This document shows, in pieces, positions 7,649 through 16,175 of a stretch of DNA of 64,000 bases. A model generated the notes under the pieces. That model saw only the letters and a program-made list of their open reading frames with translations. It did no database searches and was not told the DNA's origin. The DNA is taken from contig JAFGON010000023.1 of assembly GCA_016926475.1 (NCBI GenBank), positions 5,910 to 69,909 of the forward strand, read 5' to 3'. Both the position numbers and the translations under genes were made by a program. Position 1 is the first letter of the stretch. Each line of letters begins with the position of its first letter. Origin of the DNA: a candidate division WOR-3 bacterium. GTDB lineage: Bacteria > SDB-A.

Positions 7649-8890
7649 TTACTTTCCTTCATATTTTTTGAAAAGAATAGAGACATTATGCCCCCCAAAA
7701 CCGAATGAATTTGAAAGGACATAGTTTAAATCAATTTTTCTGTTTCCTTCCGGAGCGTAGTCGAGGTCACATTCAGGGTCTGGATTCGTGAGATTTAACG
7801 TTCTGTGAATTATCCCTTCTTTTATGGATTGCGCTACGACAGCCGCTTCCATGGCAGATGCCGCTCCGAGGAGGTGTCCGGTCATAGATTTTGTCGAGAT
7901 AATCGGGATTTCCTGAGATCTTTTGCCAAGGGCAATTTTTATGGCTTTTGTCTCTATTTTGTCGTTGTAAGGAGTGCTAGTGCCGTGGGCGTTTACATGG
8001 TCTATTTGTTCTGGTTTTATTCCTGCGTCTTTCAAAGCGAATTTCATCGCCATAGCGGGTCCTTCTCCTGTCTCATCTGGAGCTGTCATGTGAAATGCGT
8101 CGTCTGTTTGACCCGCCCCAACAATTTCGCAGTAGATATTCGCGCCTCTCGCTTTAGCTCTCTCGTATTCCTCGAGTACGAGAAGCGTCGAGCCTTCTGA
8201 CATAATGAATCCGTCTCGTTCTTTGTCGAATGGCCTGCTTGCTGTTTGCGGATCGTCGTTTCTCGTAGAAAGAGCTTTCATTATTGAAAAACCCGCGACC
8301 GAAAGTGGTGTTACGGAGCTCTCGGATCCACCTGTTACCATTATTTCCGCTTCACCTCTCTGCACTATTCTGTAAGCTGAGACCAAAGCGTGGCCGGAAG
8401 AAGCGCAGGCGCTTGAAACAGAGTAATTTGGCCCTTTGAGGCCAAACCTTATCGCCACCATTCCCGACGCCATATTGATTATCATCATCGGAATAAAAAA
8501 CGGGGAGACCTTGTCAGGTCCTTTGTTTAAAAGGTTTTTATGCTGTTCTTCCCACGTTTTATTCCCCCCTATGCCGGATGATATAATCGATCCAACCATG
8601 AAACTGTCGACGCTGGAAAGGTCTATGCCCGAATCGGTTATTGCTTCGTTTGCAGCATATATCGCGAATTGAATATACGGATCCATTCTTCGGACATCTT
8701 TCTTGTCAAGAACCGAGGAAGGGTCAAAGTCTTTTACTTCTCCGGCAATTTTCACAGACAAACCGCTTGTGTCAAATTTCTGTATGGCCGTAACTCCTGA
8801 GGTTCCTTCGAGAAGCTTTTGCCAAGTGGTTTTGAAATCGTTCGCCAGAGGATTGACCGTTCCCAAACCTGTTATTACAACTCGTTTCAT
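7649..8890 (-). CDS. fabF: 3-oxoacyl-[ACP] synthase II
   Basis: 413 residues, normal length for FabF, which elongates acyl-ACP with malonyl-ACP in type II fatty-acid synthesis. The Cys-His-His triad is visible: nucleophile Cys in SSACASSGHAL, His in NAHGTSTPYND, and His in TKSMTGHLLGAAS. The GFGGHN glycine-rich motif is near the C-terminus. It is the last gene of the yceD-rpmF-plsX-fabD-fabG-acpP-fabF run and lies 30 bases after acpP. Confidence 0.96.
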   Translation of the reverse strand: MKRVVITGLGTVNPLANDFKTTWQKLLEGTSGVTAIQKFDTSGLSVKIAGEVKDFDPSSVLDKKDVRRMDPYIQFAIYAANEAITDSGIDLSSVDSFMVGSIISSGIGGNKTWEEQHKNLLNKGPDKVSPFFIPMMIINMASGMVAIRFGLKGPNYSVSSACASSGHALVSAYRIVQRGEAEIMVTGGSESSVTPLSVAGFSIMKALSTRNDDPQTASRPFDKERDGFIMSEGSTLLVLEEYERAKARGANIYCEIVGAGQTDDAFHMTAPDETGEGPAMAMKFALKDAGIKPEQIDHVNAHGTSTPYNDKIETKAIKIALGKRSQEIPIISTKSMTGHLLGAASAMEAAVVAQSIKEGIIHRTLNLTNPDPECDLDYAPEGNRKIDLNYVLSNSFGFGGHNVSILFKKYEGK

Positions 8891-8920
8891 CTATACTGCC
8901 TTTTTTTCAAATATGAAATA

Positions 8921-9211
8921 TTACTCTTCTTCTTCTCCGTCTTTTGCAGGTTTGTCTCCTTTTTCAGCGAGAGCCTTTTCGAGATAATCAATCGAATCGC
9001 CTACTGTTTCAAGTTTTTCCGCGTCTTCATCGGGAATATCAATGTCAAATTTTTCTTCAAAAGCCATAATTAGCTCCACCAGGTCAAGTGAATCCGCTCC
9101 GAGATCCTTTACATACTTAGAATCCAACGTCACCTGGGCGTCGTCTACACCGAGTCTTTCGACTATTATTTTTTTCACTTCTTTCTCTAAGCTTGTTCTG
9201 TCGAGTGCCAT
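8921..9211 (-). CDS. acpP: Acyl carrier protein
   Basis: A 96-residue acidic protein with the phosphopantetheine attachment Ser41 in [10 protein letters not shown]. Helices match AcpP up to about residue 82. An extra lysine/glutamate-rich tail (about 14 residues ending in EEEE) makes it longer than the usual 77-80 residues. GAGGT precedes the ATG. It is placed between fabG and fabF as in most bacteria. Confidence 0.96.
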   Translation of the reverse strand: MALDRTSLEKEVKKIIVERLGVDDAQVTLDSKYVKDLGADSLDLVELIMAFEEKFDIDIPDEDAEKLETVGDSIDYLEKALAEKGDKPAKDGEEEE

Positions 9212-9231
9212 AATAACCTCCTCTAAATAAT

Positions 9232-9972
9232 TTACATCGCCAGGCCGCCGTCTATTCTTATCGTCTCTCCAGTCACATATGAAGATTCATCACTCACGAG
9301 AAAAGAGACGACGTCGGCGACATCTTTAGGCGCGCCGAATTTTCGCGCCGGTATATTTTCCATATATGTTTTTTTTACTTCTTCTGGAAGCTTCATCGTC
9401 ATTTCTGACTCTATGAAACCCGGGCAGACTGCGTTTACAGTTATACCTTTTGAAGCTACCTCCTTTGCTGTCGATTTTGTCAAGCCTATAAGCCCTGCTT
9501 TTGAAGAGGCGTAGTTCGCCTGTCCGGCATTGCCAAAAAGCCCTATCACAGAAGAAATATTGACTATTCTGCCGTATTTATTTCTTATCATCTGCCTGAT
9601 GACCGCCTTGGTGCACACGAAAGCGCCCAACAGATTTACTTCCAATACTTTTTTGAAATCATCCGCCGACATTTTCATGATGAGATTGTCCCTGGTTATA
9701 CCGGCGTTGTTGACGAGAATTGCGACGTTTTCCCCTCTGTCGCCAATGATTTTCACGGCTTCTTCACAGGACTTTTCATCCGTTATATCGACTTTTGTGA
9801 AATCGCACATCGCCGGCAAGGCTTTCATGTCTTCCGCGGTTTTTTTGCCTTCCTCCTCCAAAACATCCCATATATATACTTTATGTCCTTTCAGACAAAG
9901 ATTTTTTACTATCTCTTTTCCTATCCCTCTCGCTCCGCCTGTGACTACCGCCACTAATTTTTTTTCATCCAT
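9232..9972 (-). CDS. fabG: 3-oxoacyl-[ACP] reductase
   Basis: A 246-residue short-chain dehydrogenase. The NADP-binding motif is [10 protein letters not shown], then NNAG, a catalytic Ser in NISSVIG and Tyr-x-x-x-Lys in YASSKAG. I choose the ATG at 9972 (start [12 protein letters not shown]) with GGGGG as ribosome site rather than the TTG four codons upstream, because it gives the standard FabG length. It overlaps or abuts the end of fabD. Confidence 0.95.
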   Translation of the reverse strand: MDEKKLVAVVTGGARGIGKEIVKNLCLKGHKVYIWDVLEEEGKKTAEDMKALPAMCDFTKVDITDEKSCEEAVKIIGDRGENVAILVNNAGITRDNLIMKMSADDFKKVLEVNLLGAFVCTKAVIRQMIRNKYGRIVNISSVIGLFGNAGQANYASSKAGLIGLTKSTAKEVASKGITVNAVCPGFIESEMTMKLPEEVKKTYMENIPARKFGAPKDVADVVSFLVSDESSYVTGETIRIDGGLAM

Positions 9973-9973
9973 T

Positions 9974-10903
9974 TCAGCCCCCAAATTCTTTTATAAATTC
10001 TTTTACGCTGTTAGTGTCTGAAATGCAAATTGTTTGGATGTCTTTTTCTGTTTTTTTAACAAGAGACGACAAAACGGGTTTTGTCGAAAATTCCAAAGTC
10101 TCCGTAACATCCTTCTCTTTGAAAAATTTAACGGTCTGCATCCATTTGACAGGTCCGGTCATTTGCCCTTTCATCGCTTCTCGAATTTCTTGCGGTGAAG
10201 AAATCGGTTTTGCGCTGATGTTTGCGATTACAGGTTTTTCTGCTTTTTCAATTTGTGCTTCCGAAACGACGTCCGAAAACACTTTTGCCGCATCTTCCAT
10301 CAAAGGAGAATGAAAAGCCGCTGAGACCTCGAGGAAAACGCATCTTTTGGCGCCTTTTTCCTTGCATTTACCGACAGCTTTTTCGACAGCATCGCTCTCC
10401 CCGCTTATCACCACCTGAGAAAGGCTGTTGTAGTTCGCTGGCACGACAATTCCCTGGATTTCTGCGCAGATGTCTTCGATTTCCTTATCACTGAGCCCGA
10501 CAATCGCCGCCATCTTTCCGGGGCGTCTGCCCCCGGCTTCACTCATCAATTCGCCGCGCTTTCTGACTATTTTAAGTGCAGTGTCGAAACTTATTGCTCC
10601 TGAAGCGGCGTAAGCAGTGTATTCTCCGAGGCTGTGACCTGCCAGAAACTCATATTCTTTCATAAAATCTTTGACGAGGCTGTAAAGGCAAAATGAATGT
10701 AGGAATAGAGCGGGTTGAGTGTTTTTAGATTCGGTTAATAAGTCTGGGGGACCCTCAAACATAATTTTCGAAAGGTCGAAACCGAGTATTTCGTTCGAAA
10801 GTTCGAAAAGTTCACGGGCTTTCTGAAAATCTGCGAACAGGTCTTTTCCCATTCCGACTTGTTGTGCGCCTTGTCCGACAAATATCAAAGCGGTATTGCT
10901 CAT
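9974..10903 (-). CDS. fabD: Malonyl-CoA:ACP transacylase
   Basis: 309 residues. The nucleophilic Ser is in GHSLGEYTA, the catalytic His in SAAFHSPLM, and the N-terminal FVGQGAQQVGMGKDL is characteristic. It loads malonyl groups on ACP. Its ATG overlaps the plsX stop by 4 bases (ATGA). In the common bacterial order fabH would lie between plsX and fabD; here it is missing. Confidence 0.96.
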   Translation of the reverse strand: MSNTALIFVGQGAQQVGMGKDLFADFQKARELFELSNEILGFDLSKIMFEGPPDLLTESKNTQPALFLHSFCLYSLVKDFMKEYEFLAGHSLGEYTAYAASGAISFDTALKIVRKRGELMSEAGGRRPGKMAAIVGLSDKEIEDICAEIQGIVVPANYNSLSQVVISGESDAVEKAVGKCKEKGAKRCVFLEVSAAFHSPLMEDAAKVFSDVVSEAQIEKAEKPVIANISAKPISSPQEIREAMKGQMTGPVKWMQTVKFFKEKDVTETLEFSTKPVLSSLVKKTEKDIQTICISDTNSVKEFIKEFGG

Positions 10904-11850
10904 TGTCCTTCTTTTCTAAACTTGCTTTCCAAAACTTCTTTTATCTTTTGAGAATAGGTTTTTTTCACTGTTTCAAGTCCGTTTTTGACTCCCAGCGGCG
11001 AGGTCTTGCCGTGGCCTATAAAAACAATCCCGTTGACGCCTATCAGAGGAGCCGCACCGTATTCCTCGGAAGTCAGCTTTCTTGCCATTTCAGACGGAAT
11101 CTGGACAGTCTTGCCGAAAAAAGAGTTTAAAAACTCTATCATGCTCTCTGCGAATTTCAGAATAATGTTTCCGACAAAACCGTCGACGACGACTACATCG
11201 GCTTTGCCCTTAAAAATATCCCCTCCTTCGATGTTTCCGATGAAATTCAAATCGCTTTTTTCGAAAAGCTTGTACGCTTGAAGAGTCTGTTCGTTTCCTT
11301 TGGAAGGCTCTTCCCCTATTGACAAAAGTGCCACTTTGGGGGTCTTGACATCGTAGAGTTTTGAATAATAGACAGACCCCATCTGTCCAAACTGCCTCAA
11401 CAAAGGGGGTTTGCAGTCGACATTCGCCCCGCTGTCGATAATCAGGGTGGGCTTTGACATGGTAGGGAAAAAACATGCCAGAGCCGGTCTCAAGATGTGT
11501 TTTATCCGGCCTAGGTTGACAAGTGCAAAAGCCATCACCACTCCTGTGTTTCCCACGGAGAAGAAAGCGTCCGCTTTTCCTTTTTTATGAAGGTTTAAAC
11601 CGACGCTTATGGACGAGTTTGTTTTAGTTTTCAGGGCTTCGGAAGGAATGATGTTCATGTCGACGGAATCCTTTGACTCGATGAATTGAAGCCTTTTATC
11701 TTTAAGTATCCAAGAATTCGCGTCCAGAACTTCTTTCTCGCCGACTAGAATTACTTGGTCGTCTTGAGTTGAATCAACAAACAATTTAACGCCTTCGACG
11801 ATAGGAGCGAATCCTTCGTCTCCTCCCATTGCGTCTATGGCAATTATCAT
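10900..11850 (-). CDS. plsX: Phosphate acyltransferase PlsX
   Basis: 316 residues from the ATG that overlaps the rpmF stop (ATGA at 11847-11850). The start MIIAIDAMGGDEGF is the family hallmark. PlsX converts acyl-ACP to acyl phosphate for membrane phospholipid synthesis and is a peripheral membrane protein. Other conserved blocks are FFSVGNTGVVMAF and DGFVGNIILKF. A longer frame upstream overlaps rpmF and is rejected. Confidence 0.95.
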   Translation of the reverse strand: MIIAIDAMGGDEGFAPIVEGVKLFVDSTQDDQVILVGEKEVLDANSWILKDKRLQFIESKDSVDMNIIPSEALKTKTNSSISVGLNLHKKGKADAFFSVGNTGVVMAFALVNLGRIKHILRPALACFFPTMSKPTLIIDSGANVDCKPPLLRQFGQMGSVYYSKLYDVKTPKVALLSIGEEPSKGNEQTLQAYKLFEKSDLNFIGNIEGGDIFKGKADVVVVDGFVGNIILKFAESMIEFLNSFFGKTVQIPSEMARKLTSEEYGAAPLIGVNGIVFIGHGKTSPLGVKNGLETVKKTYSQKIKEVLESKFRKEGQ

Positions 11851-12038
11851 CCCTTGTTTTCCTCTTTTATTTTTATGATTTCTTTGTTGTCGTAATATCC
11901 GCAATTTCTACAAACACTGTGCGGGAGATTTAAACTACCGCATTTCCTGCATTTTGTCAAAGCAGGCAACTGAGCCTTCCAGTGTGTTCTTCTCTTTTTC
12001 CCTCTTGTCGAAGACTGCCTTTTTTTAGGGAGAGCCAT
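11847..12038 (-). CDS. rpmF: 50S ribosomal protein L32
   Basis: 63 residues from MALPKKRQSS, the classic L32 start. GGAGG lies directly before this ATG, which excludes the in-frame ATG four codons earlier. A four-cysteine zinc site is present (CRKCG ... CRNCG). Coupled to plsX by ATGA. Confidence 0.95.
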   Translation of the reverse strand: MALPKKRQSSTRGKKRRTHWKAQLPALTKCRKCGSLNLPHSVCRNCGYYDNKEIIKIKEENKG

Positions 12039-12078
12039 TTTTTCCTCCAATCAAACTTTTCAGCGCTTAGGTTTAGAT

Positions 12079-12558
12079 TTACTTTGCGTTGACCTCGCAA
12101 GAGCAGGGTCCTCTGTTTAAATTTTCACCACACACCGGACAGAGCCCTTTGCAGTCTTCGCTGCAAAGGTATCTCATCCCCTCGTCCAGAATAATCATAT
12201 CTCTTATCACGTTGGTCAAGTCTATAATTTTATCTTTTATCGGTATCACGCCTTCGTCTTCTACGAACCTTTCACTATCCGAAACAACAGCTTCTGCTTT
12301 CTCAGCCAACTCGGTCTTTTTTAAGAACCGATCCAGGCATCTTGCACAAGTCATCTCTCTTTCGTAAGAAACCTTGAGAGTGACCTGGGCGCTGTTTCTG
12401 CCGGGTAAAATTTTCACGTAGAACAAGGCTTTTTTCAAGCCTTCTATCGAAAAATCCGCAACCGGTAAGTCGCCCTCTCTTTCGAAAGGTTTGTCGTCGG
12501 TTAAATCTATTTTAAACCTGAGAATCCTTTCTTTGGATTCATCTTTGCTTTTTTTCAT
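12079..12558 (-). CDS. yceD: DUF177/YceD family protein (23S rRNA accumulation factor)
   Basis: 159 residues. The family pattern is complete: a CARCLD cysteine pair in the middle, an EGMRYLCSEDCKGLCPVCG segment near the C-terminus, and the position immediately before rpmF that is conserved across bacteria and plants. It is linked to 23S rRNA processing or stability. Its ATG overlaps the arcC stop by 4 bases. Confidence 0.9.
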   Translation of the reverse strand: MKKSKDESKERILRFKIDLTDDKPFEREGDLPVADFSIEGLKKALFYVKILPGRNSAQVTLKVSYEREMTCARCLDRFLKKTELAEKAEAVVSDSERFVEDEGVIPIKDKIIDLTNVIRDMIILDEGMRYLCSEDCKGLCPVCGENLNRGPCSCEVNAK

Positions 12559-13499
12559 TTTTCCAGTATTGTCCCTGTTTTTCCGTTGAAAGCTTCCCTC
12601 GCTTTGTCCAGATCGGTTATTATAACTTTCTTCCCTCCTTTTTCAAGGAAATCTATGGCGGCTTCAATTTTTGGACCCATGCTTCCCGGAGGGAACTGCC
12701 CTTCAAAGAGGTATTTTTTCGCTGTCCCAATATCCAGCCTGTCGAGGAATTTTTCTCCCTGTTTCCTGAAATTTATTGCGACCTTTTCGACACCTGTTAA
12801 AATGACGAGAAGTTCAGCTCCAATTTCCGCGCCGAGAACAGCTGAAGCCCTGTCTTTGTCGATAACCGCGTCCATCCCTTCAAGGGCTCCGTTTTCAAGA
12901 TAATAGACGGGTATCCCTCCGCCGCCGGCTGCGATGACTATTCCTCCCTTGTTTATTATCGACAATATGGCGTCCTTCTCAACAACCGAGAGCGGCTTGG
13001 GTGAAGGGACAACTCTTCTGTATCCCCTGCCGGAGTCTTCTTTCACAACCCATCCTCTCGCTTCAAGAGATGGAACATCTTCTTTCCGGTAAAAAACACC
13101 TACCGGTTTTGTCGGGTTTTTTATGGAAGGGTCGTCCGGCGAGACAATGATTTGCGTGACAATGGGAGTCACGGTCTTTTTTATGTTTTCTTTCAGCAGC
13201 CTGTTGTAGAGAGACTGCGCTATCATGTATCCTATCCATCCCTGCGTCGAAGCGTCGATGACACCCAGAGGCTGAGGGGGTATTTCATCGGCGCACCTTT
13301 CGTTTCTCAAAAGCTCATGCCCCGCTTGAGGACCGTTTCCGTGGGTGATCACTGGGCTGTATCCGTTTTCAATCAAATGAATTATTCCGGAAAGGCTTGC
13401 TCTAGTGTTCGCGAATTGCTCATAAATCGTGCCTTTTTGCCCTTCCCTTATCAGAGCGTTTCCGCCGAGGGCGACTATCGCTATCGGTTTATCCGTCAT
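12555..13499 (-). CDS. arcC: Carbamate kinase
   Basis: 314 residues, usual length. Amino-acid-kinase-fold motifs are present: the N-terminal IVALGGNALI, THGNGPQAG, TQIIVSPDDP, AAGGGGIPV and the C-terminal GSMGPKIEAA. It makes ATP from carbamoyl phosphate and ADP, or runs in reverse. No arginine deiminase or ornithine carbamoyltransferase gene is nearby. It overlaps its neighbours on both sides by ATGA and so is tightly co-translated with the cPGS-like GTPase and yceD. Confidence 0.94.
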   Translation of the reverse strand: MTDKPIAIVALGGNALIREGQKGTIYEQFANTRASLSGIIHLIENGYSPVITHGNGPQAGHELLRNERCADEIPPQPLGVIDASTQGWIGYMIAQSLYNRLLKENIKKTVTPIVTQIIVSPDDPSIKNPTKPVGVFYRKEDVPSLEARGWVVKEDSGRGYRRVVPSPKPLSVVEKDAILSIINKGGIVIAAGGGGIPVYYLENGALEGMDAVIDKDRASAVLGAEIGAELLVILTGVEKVAINFRKQGEKFLDRLDIGTAKKYLFEGQFPPGSMGPKIEAAIDFLEKGGKKVIITDLDKAREAFNGKTGTILEK

Positions 13500-14809
13500 T
13501 TCACCTTCTCGAGAACTTCGGAAATATCTGGTTTTCCGATTTCTTGGAGGTCATACTTGACCCTGACCCAGGGTATGTTTATTTTGCAGACCCTTGAAAG
13601 GTCTATAGGCGTGGCAATCACGACAATTTCTACGTCCATCGAATTTATGGTCTTTTCCAGGTCGGAAATCTGTTTTTCTCCGTAACCCATAGCCGGAAGT
13701 ATCGATCCGGTTCCCGGGTACTTTTCGAAAGTATCCCTTATAGTCCCCACCGCCCATTTTCTGGGGTCTACTATTTCTTTCGCACCGAATTTTTTAGCGG
13801 CGACAACACCCGCGCCGTAGGTCATAGATCCATGGGTGAGTGTTGGTCCGTCTTCGATAACAAGCGCCTTTTTCCCTTTGATTTTCGAACTGTCTGCCAC
13901 CGTTATTGGCGATGCCGCGTCGATTATCGTAGCGTCTGGGTTGAAGGATTCGATGTTCTTTCTGACCTCTTCGACGTCAGAGGGGACAGCGTCACCAATT
14001 TTGTTGATGACAACGACGTCAGCCATCCTGAGGTTGGTTTCTCCTGGGTGATATTTGATTTCGTGTCCAGGCCTCAGAGGATCGACAACGACTATGTGCA
14101 CATCCGGCTTGAAAAAAGGCAAATCGTTGTTGCCTCCGTCCCAGAGTATGACATCGGCTTCCTTTTCCGCCTCTCTCAGTATTCTCTCGTAATCAACTCC
14201 GGCAAAGACAGTTACACCGTTTTCAATATGAGGCTCGTATTCTTCCATTTCCTCTATGGTACAGTTGTATTTTTTTAAATCATCTTTCGTGGCAAAGCGC
14301 TGTACAGCCTGCTTTACCAAATCTCCGTAAGGCATGGGGTGTCTGACGGCCACTACCTTTTTTCCGGCTTTTAAAAGTTCAGAAGCTACTTTTCTCGTCG
14401 TCTGGCTCTTTCCGCAACCGGTCCTCACCGCACAAACGGCGACCACAGGTTTCGTGCTTTTGAGCATTGTCTTTTTTGGGCTCAAAAGCCAGAAAGAAGC
14501 TCCGCTCGCGTTGACCCTGCTGGCTATGTGCATAACGTATTCGTGGGATACGTCGGAATACGAAAAGACGCACACGTCTATGTTCTTTTCTTTTATCAGG
14601 TCTTCGAGCCGGTTTTCAGATTCGATTGGAATGCCTTGTGGATAAAGTTCGCCAGCGAGTTCTTTGGGATATTTTCTGTCATCGATATCTGGAATTTGAG
14701 TCGCGGTGAAACATTGAACTTTGTAATCTTTGTTGCCTCTGAAGAACATGTTGAAGTTGTGAAAATCTCTTCCCGCCGCTCCAAGAAGTAAAACATTTTT
14801 CGCTTCCAC
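13496..14809 (-). CDS. Cyclic 2,3-diphosphoglycerate-synthetase-like P-loop GTPase
   Basis: 437 residues from the GTG at 14809, which follows GGAGGA at good spacing. An in-frame extension to 15073 runs through the predicted promoter and is rejected. After an N-terminal Rossmann-like domain (NVLLLGAAGRDFHNFN) comes a P-loop, VRTGCGKSQTTRK, near residue 145, then switch-like DGGNNDLPF, INKIGDA and EDGPTLTHG. Annotated relatives are called cyclic 2,3-diphosphoglycerate synthetase, but in most bacteria the activity is untested. Being co-translated with arcC hints at a role in carbamoyl-phosphate or nucleotide metabolism; that is inference. Confidence 0.8.
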   Translation of the reverse strand: MEAKNVLLLGAAGRDFHNFNMFFRGNKDYKVQCFTATQIPDIDDRKYPKELAGELYPQGIPIESENRLEDLIKEKNIDVCVFSYSDVSHEYVMHIASRVNASGASFWLLSPKKTMLKSTKPVVAVCAVRTGCGKSQTTRKVASELLKAGKKVVAVRHPMPYGDLVKQAVQRFATKDDLKKYNCTIEEMEEYEPHIENGVTVFAGVDYERILREAEKEADVILWDGGNNDLPFFKPDVHIVVVDPLRPGHEIKYHPGETNLRMADVVVINKIGDAVPSDVEEVRKNIESFNPDATIIDAASPITVADSSKIKGKKALVIEDGPTLTHGSMTYGAGVVAAKKFGAKEIVDPRKWAVGTIRDTFEKYPGTGSILPAMGYGEKQISDLEKTINSMDVEIVVIATPIDLSRVCKINIPWVRVKYDLQEIGKPDISEVLEKVK

Positions 14810-14912
14810 GATTTCCTCCTGCTTAACATTCAAATTGAAAAACGCAAAACGGGGAGCTTTTTCAGAAAGCTTCAAAACCCGAAAATCATATGAGATGCCA
14901 AAAGAAGTCCAT

Positions 14913-14941
14913 ATTCTCCATAAAACAACATTCTTTGTCAA
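14913..14941 (-). promoter_or_regulatory. Sigma-70-type promoter for the cPGS-arcC-fab operon
   Basis: On the minus strand: TTGACA (14941-14936), 17-base spacer, GAGAAT (14918-14913). It gives a leader of about 97 bases before the GTG start. The -10 matches the consensus at 4 of 6 positions. Confidence 0.6.
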
Positions 14942-14955
14942 GTTTTTTTTAAAGT

Positions 14956-16101
14956 CTAAATGCCGAGAACTATTCTGAAACCGAGAGTGTTGGTCTTGAT
15001 CAGAACATCGGAGAAAGACGGATCCGAAGGTCCTCTTTTCGCGCACCTTATGTTTTCCTCGTCGTCTTCCCACGACCCTCCTCTTATCACTTTGTAGGAT
15101 CCGCTTCCTGGTCCTTTTGGGTCCTGGGAGGGAGAATTTGAATAGTACTCGCTACCGTAATAATCGTTGCACCATTCCCAGACGTTTCCCGACATGTTGT
15201 AGAGGCCATAGCCGTTCGGTTCAAAAGACACAACAGGAGAAGTGTATGGGTATAAAGCATCACCCGACCAATTGCACATGCTTTGAGGCTGTTCGTCTCC
15301 CCATGGATAATAATTCCGTGCCAAACCTCCCCTTGCGGAGTATTCCCATTCGGCTTCCGTAGGAAGTCTGTACCCTCCTGTGAACCTGCATTCCCATGTC
15401 ACCGTGTCGTATTGAGGGTCAAAACCTTCAACCGAAGAAAGCCAGTTGCAGTACCTCGCCGCGTCATACCAGGATATCATCAAAACCGGGTAGTCGGGGA
15501 AACTGTCAAAATAGTTGGCCATGCCGGAAAACCCCGGATCGTAGGGGTACTGGTACGAGTTCAAGTCGCAGAATTGTCTGTATTCGACGTTCCTGACTTC
15601 TTTTTTCGATATGTAAAACGTCGAAAGGCTCACGCTGTGGACAGGTTCCTCGTCCTGGCAATGACCCGGTTCGGTAGAGTCGCTGCCCATGAGAAAACTG
15701 CTGTCGCAGATAAGCAAAACCAGGTCGGGGTGGAGCACCGAATCAATGATGAAATATCCCTGGTTTGTGTCGAAAACCGAACTGTCATCCGACGCTGAAA
15801 TTTTTATCTTGGCTTTTGCCGTCCTGACCTTTGGGACAGTCCAAAGAGCTGACAGTCCTTCGACTGCCGTGTCGATTACAATCCACGGAGAATCGTCTGA
15901 GACCCTGTAAAACAGGTCAACGCTCTGTATGTCTCCCTCTTTAAACCAAGATATGGTATACGAACTGTCAGGTGATAAAAAATCACCTGCATCAGGATGA
16001 GTGACGGTAATTCTTTTTTCCGGTTGCGGTTCGGGTTCGGTACCTGATTTTTTTGTGCATGACAAAACAAGGATTGGCAGCAAAAACAGTATCTTACGCA
16101 T
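14956..16101 (-). CDS. SUMF1/FGE-fold lipoprotein
   Basis: 381 residues with a lipoprotein signal (LPILVLSC, lipidated Cys15). Residues about 30-120 form an Ig-like domain. Residues about 130-381 form a formylglycine-generating-enzyme fold: SFLMGSDS, EEPVHSVSL, YRLPTEAEWEYSARGG, YPWGDE, GNVWEWCNDYY, VIRGGSW, LGFRIV. The copper-binding cysteine pair that follows RGGSF in true FGE is absent here (RGGSWEDDEENIRC), so it is probably not a sulfatase activator. Such domains often act as binding or structural modules. GGAGG precedes the ATG; TATAAT is present at about 16130. Confidence 0.8.
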   Translation of the reverse strand: MRKILFLLPILVLSCTKKSGTEPEPQPEKRITVTHPDAGDFLSPDSSYTISWFKEGDIQSVDLFYRVSDDSPWIVIDTAVEGLSALWTVPKVRTAKAKIKISASDDSSVFDTNQGYFIIDSVLHPDLVLLICDSSFLMGSDSTEPGHCQDEEPVHSVSLSTFYISKKEVRNVEYRQFCDLNSYQYPYDPGFSGMANYFDSFPDYPVLMISWYDAARYCNWLSSVEGFDPQYDTVTWECRFTGGYRLPTEAEWEYSARGGLARNYYPWGDEQPQSMCNWSGDALYPYTSPVVSFEPNGYGLYNMSGNVWEWCNDYYGSEYYSNSPSQDPKGPGSGSYKVIRGGSWEDDEENIRCAKRGPSDPSFSDVLIKTNTLGFRIVLGI

Positions 16102-16142
16102 CTTTCCTCCGATGCTTGTCTTTTGAAAATATTATAATGTAA

Positions 16143-16170
16143 AAAAAGGGGGGTGGAAACCCCCCTTTTT
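16143..16170 (-). terminator. Strong intrinsic terminator after the pilus/adhesin operon
   Basis: An 11-bp perfect stem (AAAAAGGGGGG / CCCCCCTTTTT, loop of 6) lies 5 bases past the stop of the giant protein. On the minus strand it runs into seven T residues. It separates this operon from the SUMF1-like gene. Confidence 0.9.
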
Positions 16171-16175
16171 ACTTT

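Noticed and set aside
14848-14873. AGCTTT/AAAGCT inverted repeat in the cPGS leader as riboswitch
   Set aside because: Only a 6-bp stem with no further conserved structure or terminator.
14810-15073. In-frame upstream extension of the cPGS-like gene
   Set aside because: It runs through the predicted promoter, has unlikely composition, and a GTG with GGAGGA lies at 14809.
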